Part shown: one piece after another, positions 63,211 to 64,000 of the stretch | Numbering within the stretch: position 1 is the first letter of the stretch | How the letters are laid out: each line of letters begins with the position of its first letter | DNA from: Euclidia mi | Lineage: Eukaryota > Arthropoda > Insecta > Lepidoptera > Erebidae | Direction of reading: 5' to 3' | DNA length: 64,000 nt | Assembly (NCBI GenBank): GCA_944739405.2 | Contig: OX123209.2 | Coordinates: forward strand, 8,315,217 to 8,379,216 | Position numbers and translations under genes: made by a program | Notes under the pieces: model-generated | What the model was told of the DNA's origin: nothing | Database searches by the model: none | The model's input: only the letters and a program-made list of their open reading frames with translations

Positions 63211-63237
63211 AATAAATTAAGCACGGACAATATGTAG

Positions 63238-63460
63238 TGGGTATACATATACATTTTTTACAACACAAACGTACACACAAACATTCATGCACACACCTAC
63301 ATTCATACACACACCTACATTACATAAACATTTTTTACAACACAAACGTACACACAAACATTCATGCACACACCTACATTCATACACAAACATACATTTA
63401 TACACACACATGCATTCATGGACACACATACATACACTCACTCACACACACATGCATGTT
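63238..63460. repeat. Low-complexity CACA/CATTCA tandem repeat
   Basis: Repeats of CACACACCTACATTCATAC and TTTTTTACAACACAAACGTA, the latter block appearing twice (63254 and 63330). Confidence 0.9.
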
Positions 63461-63785
63461 TAGTTATACTTAATAAGAAATTTTGAATTTTTGTTTCCTA
63501 GTTTATTTCTGAAAATCACATTTTAGATTAAGTAAGTATTAGTAAGTACATGTTTGAATTACAATGATCATGTGTCTAAGAGGTGGGCGACTGGTGATCT
63601 GTAACACAGGTTTTACCCATAATAGACACAAGTCTCTCACAAAGGAGTGACAATTATCTGTTCTAACTATCTGTACATCTGCCACCATCTACATACTGCC
63701 TGTATATCTACGAAGTAGCTAGTTATGTTAAAGAGAAAATACATTAATTATACACTCACTTAAAAAGCGCCATAGAAATAAAATT
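63461..63785. other. No gene seen
   Basis: AT-rich non-coding sequence. Confidence 0.4.
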
Positions 63786-63990
63786 AGCATGAGATCTTAT
63801 AAAAAAGCTATCTTCGATAAAAACCTTCTAGGTATGGCACCAAATCACATCAGAAACATAAAAAATAATGACAAATTCAGAAAAATTTTAAAGGCATACC
63901 TACTTCAGAAATGCTACTATACTGTTATCGACTACCTAGAAGATAAATCTCAAATGATATTGTCTGATACATCCAATTTGCTATGTCAAA
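63786..63990 (+). pseudogene. LINE C-terminal fragment
   Basis: The open frame encodes PNHIRNIKNNDKFRKILKAY and LLQKCYYTVIDYLED. The Lys-rich helix followed by YYTVxDYL is the usual end of jockey/CR1-group RT ORFs. It is cut on the left and may continue beyond the window. Confidence 0.65.
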
Positions 63991-64000
63991 AAAAACGTCT

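Noticed and set aside
63238..63460. CRISPR-like or functional tandem array
   Set aside because: The repeats are low-complexity CACA/CATTCA without regular unique spacers, in a eukaryote.

Overview
ORGANISM AND OVERALL CHARACTER. This is an AT-rich, intron-bearing eukaryotic sequence, almost certainly from a moth or butterfly (Lepidoptera). The evidence is tRNA-derived SINEs with (TATG)n or (ATG)n tails, a LINE 3' end carrying ACCATCAGGCGATCC and CTGCTCGTTTGCCGCC, Harbinger-type MITEs, and insect-style pogo, hAT, P, Mutator-like, Penelope, Gypsy, RTE-like and CR1/jockey-like elements. I found no host gene that I can support. Nearly every recognisable reading frame belongs to a mobile element or to one integrated virus, and nearly all are broken by stops, frameshifts, truncation or nested insertion. 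LAYOUT 0-20 kb. A SINE with an 18-bp target duplication (197-571) is followed by an integrated fragment of a non-segmented negative-strand RNA virus. That fragment has nucleoprotein end, phosphoprotein, possible matrix, and glycoprotein regions in genomic order with two gene-junction-like motifs (875-3192). Next come a decayed DDE transposase with a SWIM tail (3780-4795), a YqaJ-type nuclease relic (about 5000-5435), a CR1-like LINE (6085-7270), an unassigned transposon ORF (8084-8698) and a repeat split by a complete hAT-like element with 8-bp TSD (8742-9705). Then there are a P-like transposase tail, a pogo transposase tail, a Penelope GIY-YIG fragment with inverted terminal repeats inside a PHD-finger ORF, and a MADF protein relic. 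LAYOUT 20-33 kb. A hAT transposase pseudogene (20252-24700) is split by a 2.3-kb Harbinger-type MITE that itself holds three further insertions. An ISL2EU-type element follows, with a transposase and a SWIM/YqaJ nuclease facing each other (27594-30075). SINEs and a THAP-domain exon come next. LAYOUT 33-45 kb. A Ty3/Gypsy element (33417-39578, minus strand, 5-bp TSD, tRNA-Trp-type primer site) carries a MITE in one LTR, a LINE inside pol, a small membrane-protein ORF in the env position, and an inverted leader/gag block in place of gag-RT. A nearly complete related LINE (39655-43060) lies beside it. LAYOUT 45-64 kb. A pogo transposase gene is split by a LINE, which is in turn split by a 597-bp poly(A) retroposon whose 5' end can be folded as an HDV-like ribozyme. 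A second 5' copy, an RTE-like LINE, an 812-bp solo LTR with tandem heat-shock elements, and a P-like transposase split by another solo LTR follow. The end of the window holds Mutator-like and Harbinger relics, a Mutator-like transposase linked to a YqaJ domain, a second copy of the first SINE, and LINE ends. HOW THE PARTS RELATE. The window is a nested archive of insertions. Non-autonomous families share 3' tails with the LINEs that probably move them. Three separate transposase lineages lie next to YqaJ-type nucleases. Short perfect fold-back palindromes recur in unrelated elements. The most interesting items are the viral integration and its nested palindromes, the heat-shock-like solo LTR, the Gypsy inversion at its primer-binding site, the Gypsy membrane ORF, and the possible ribozyme.
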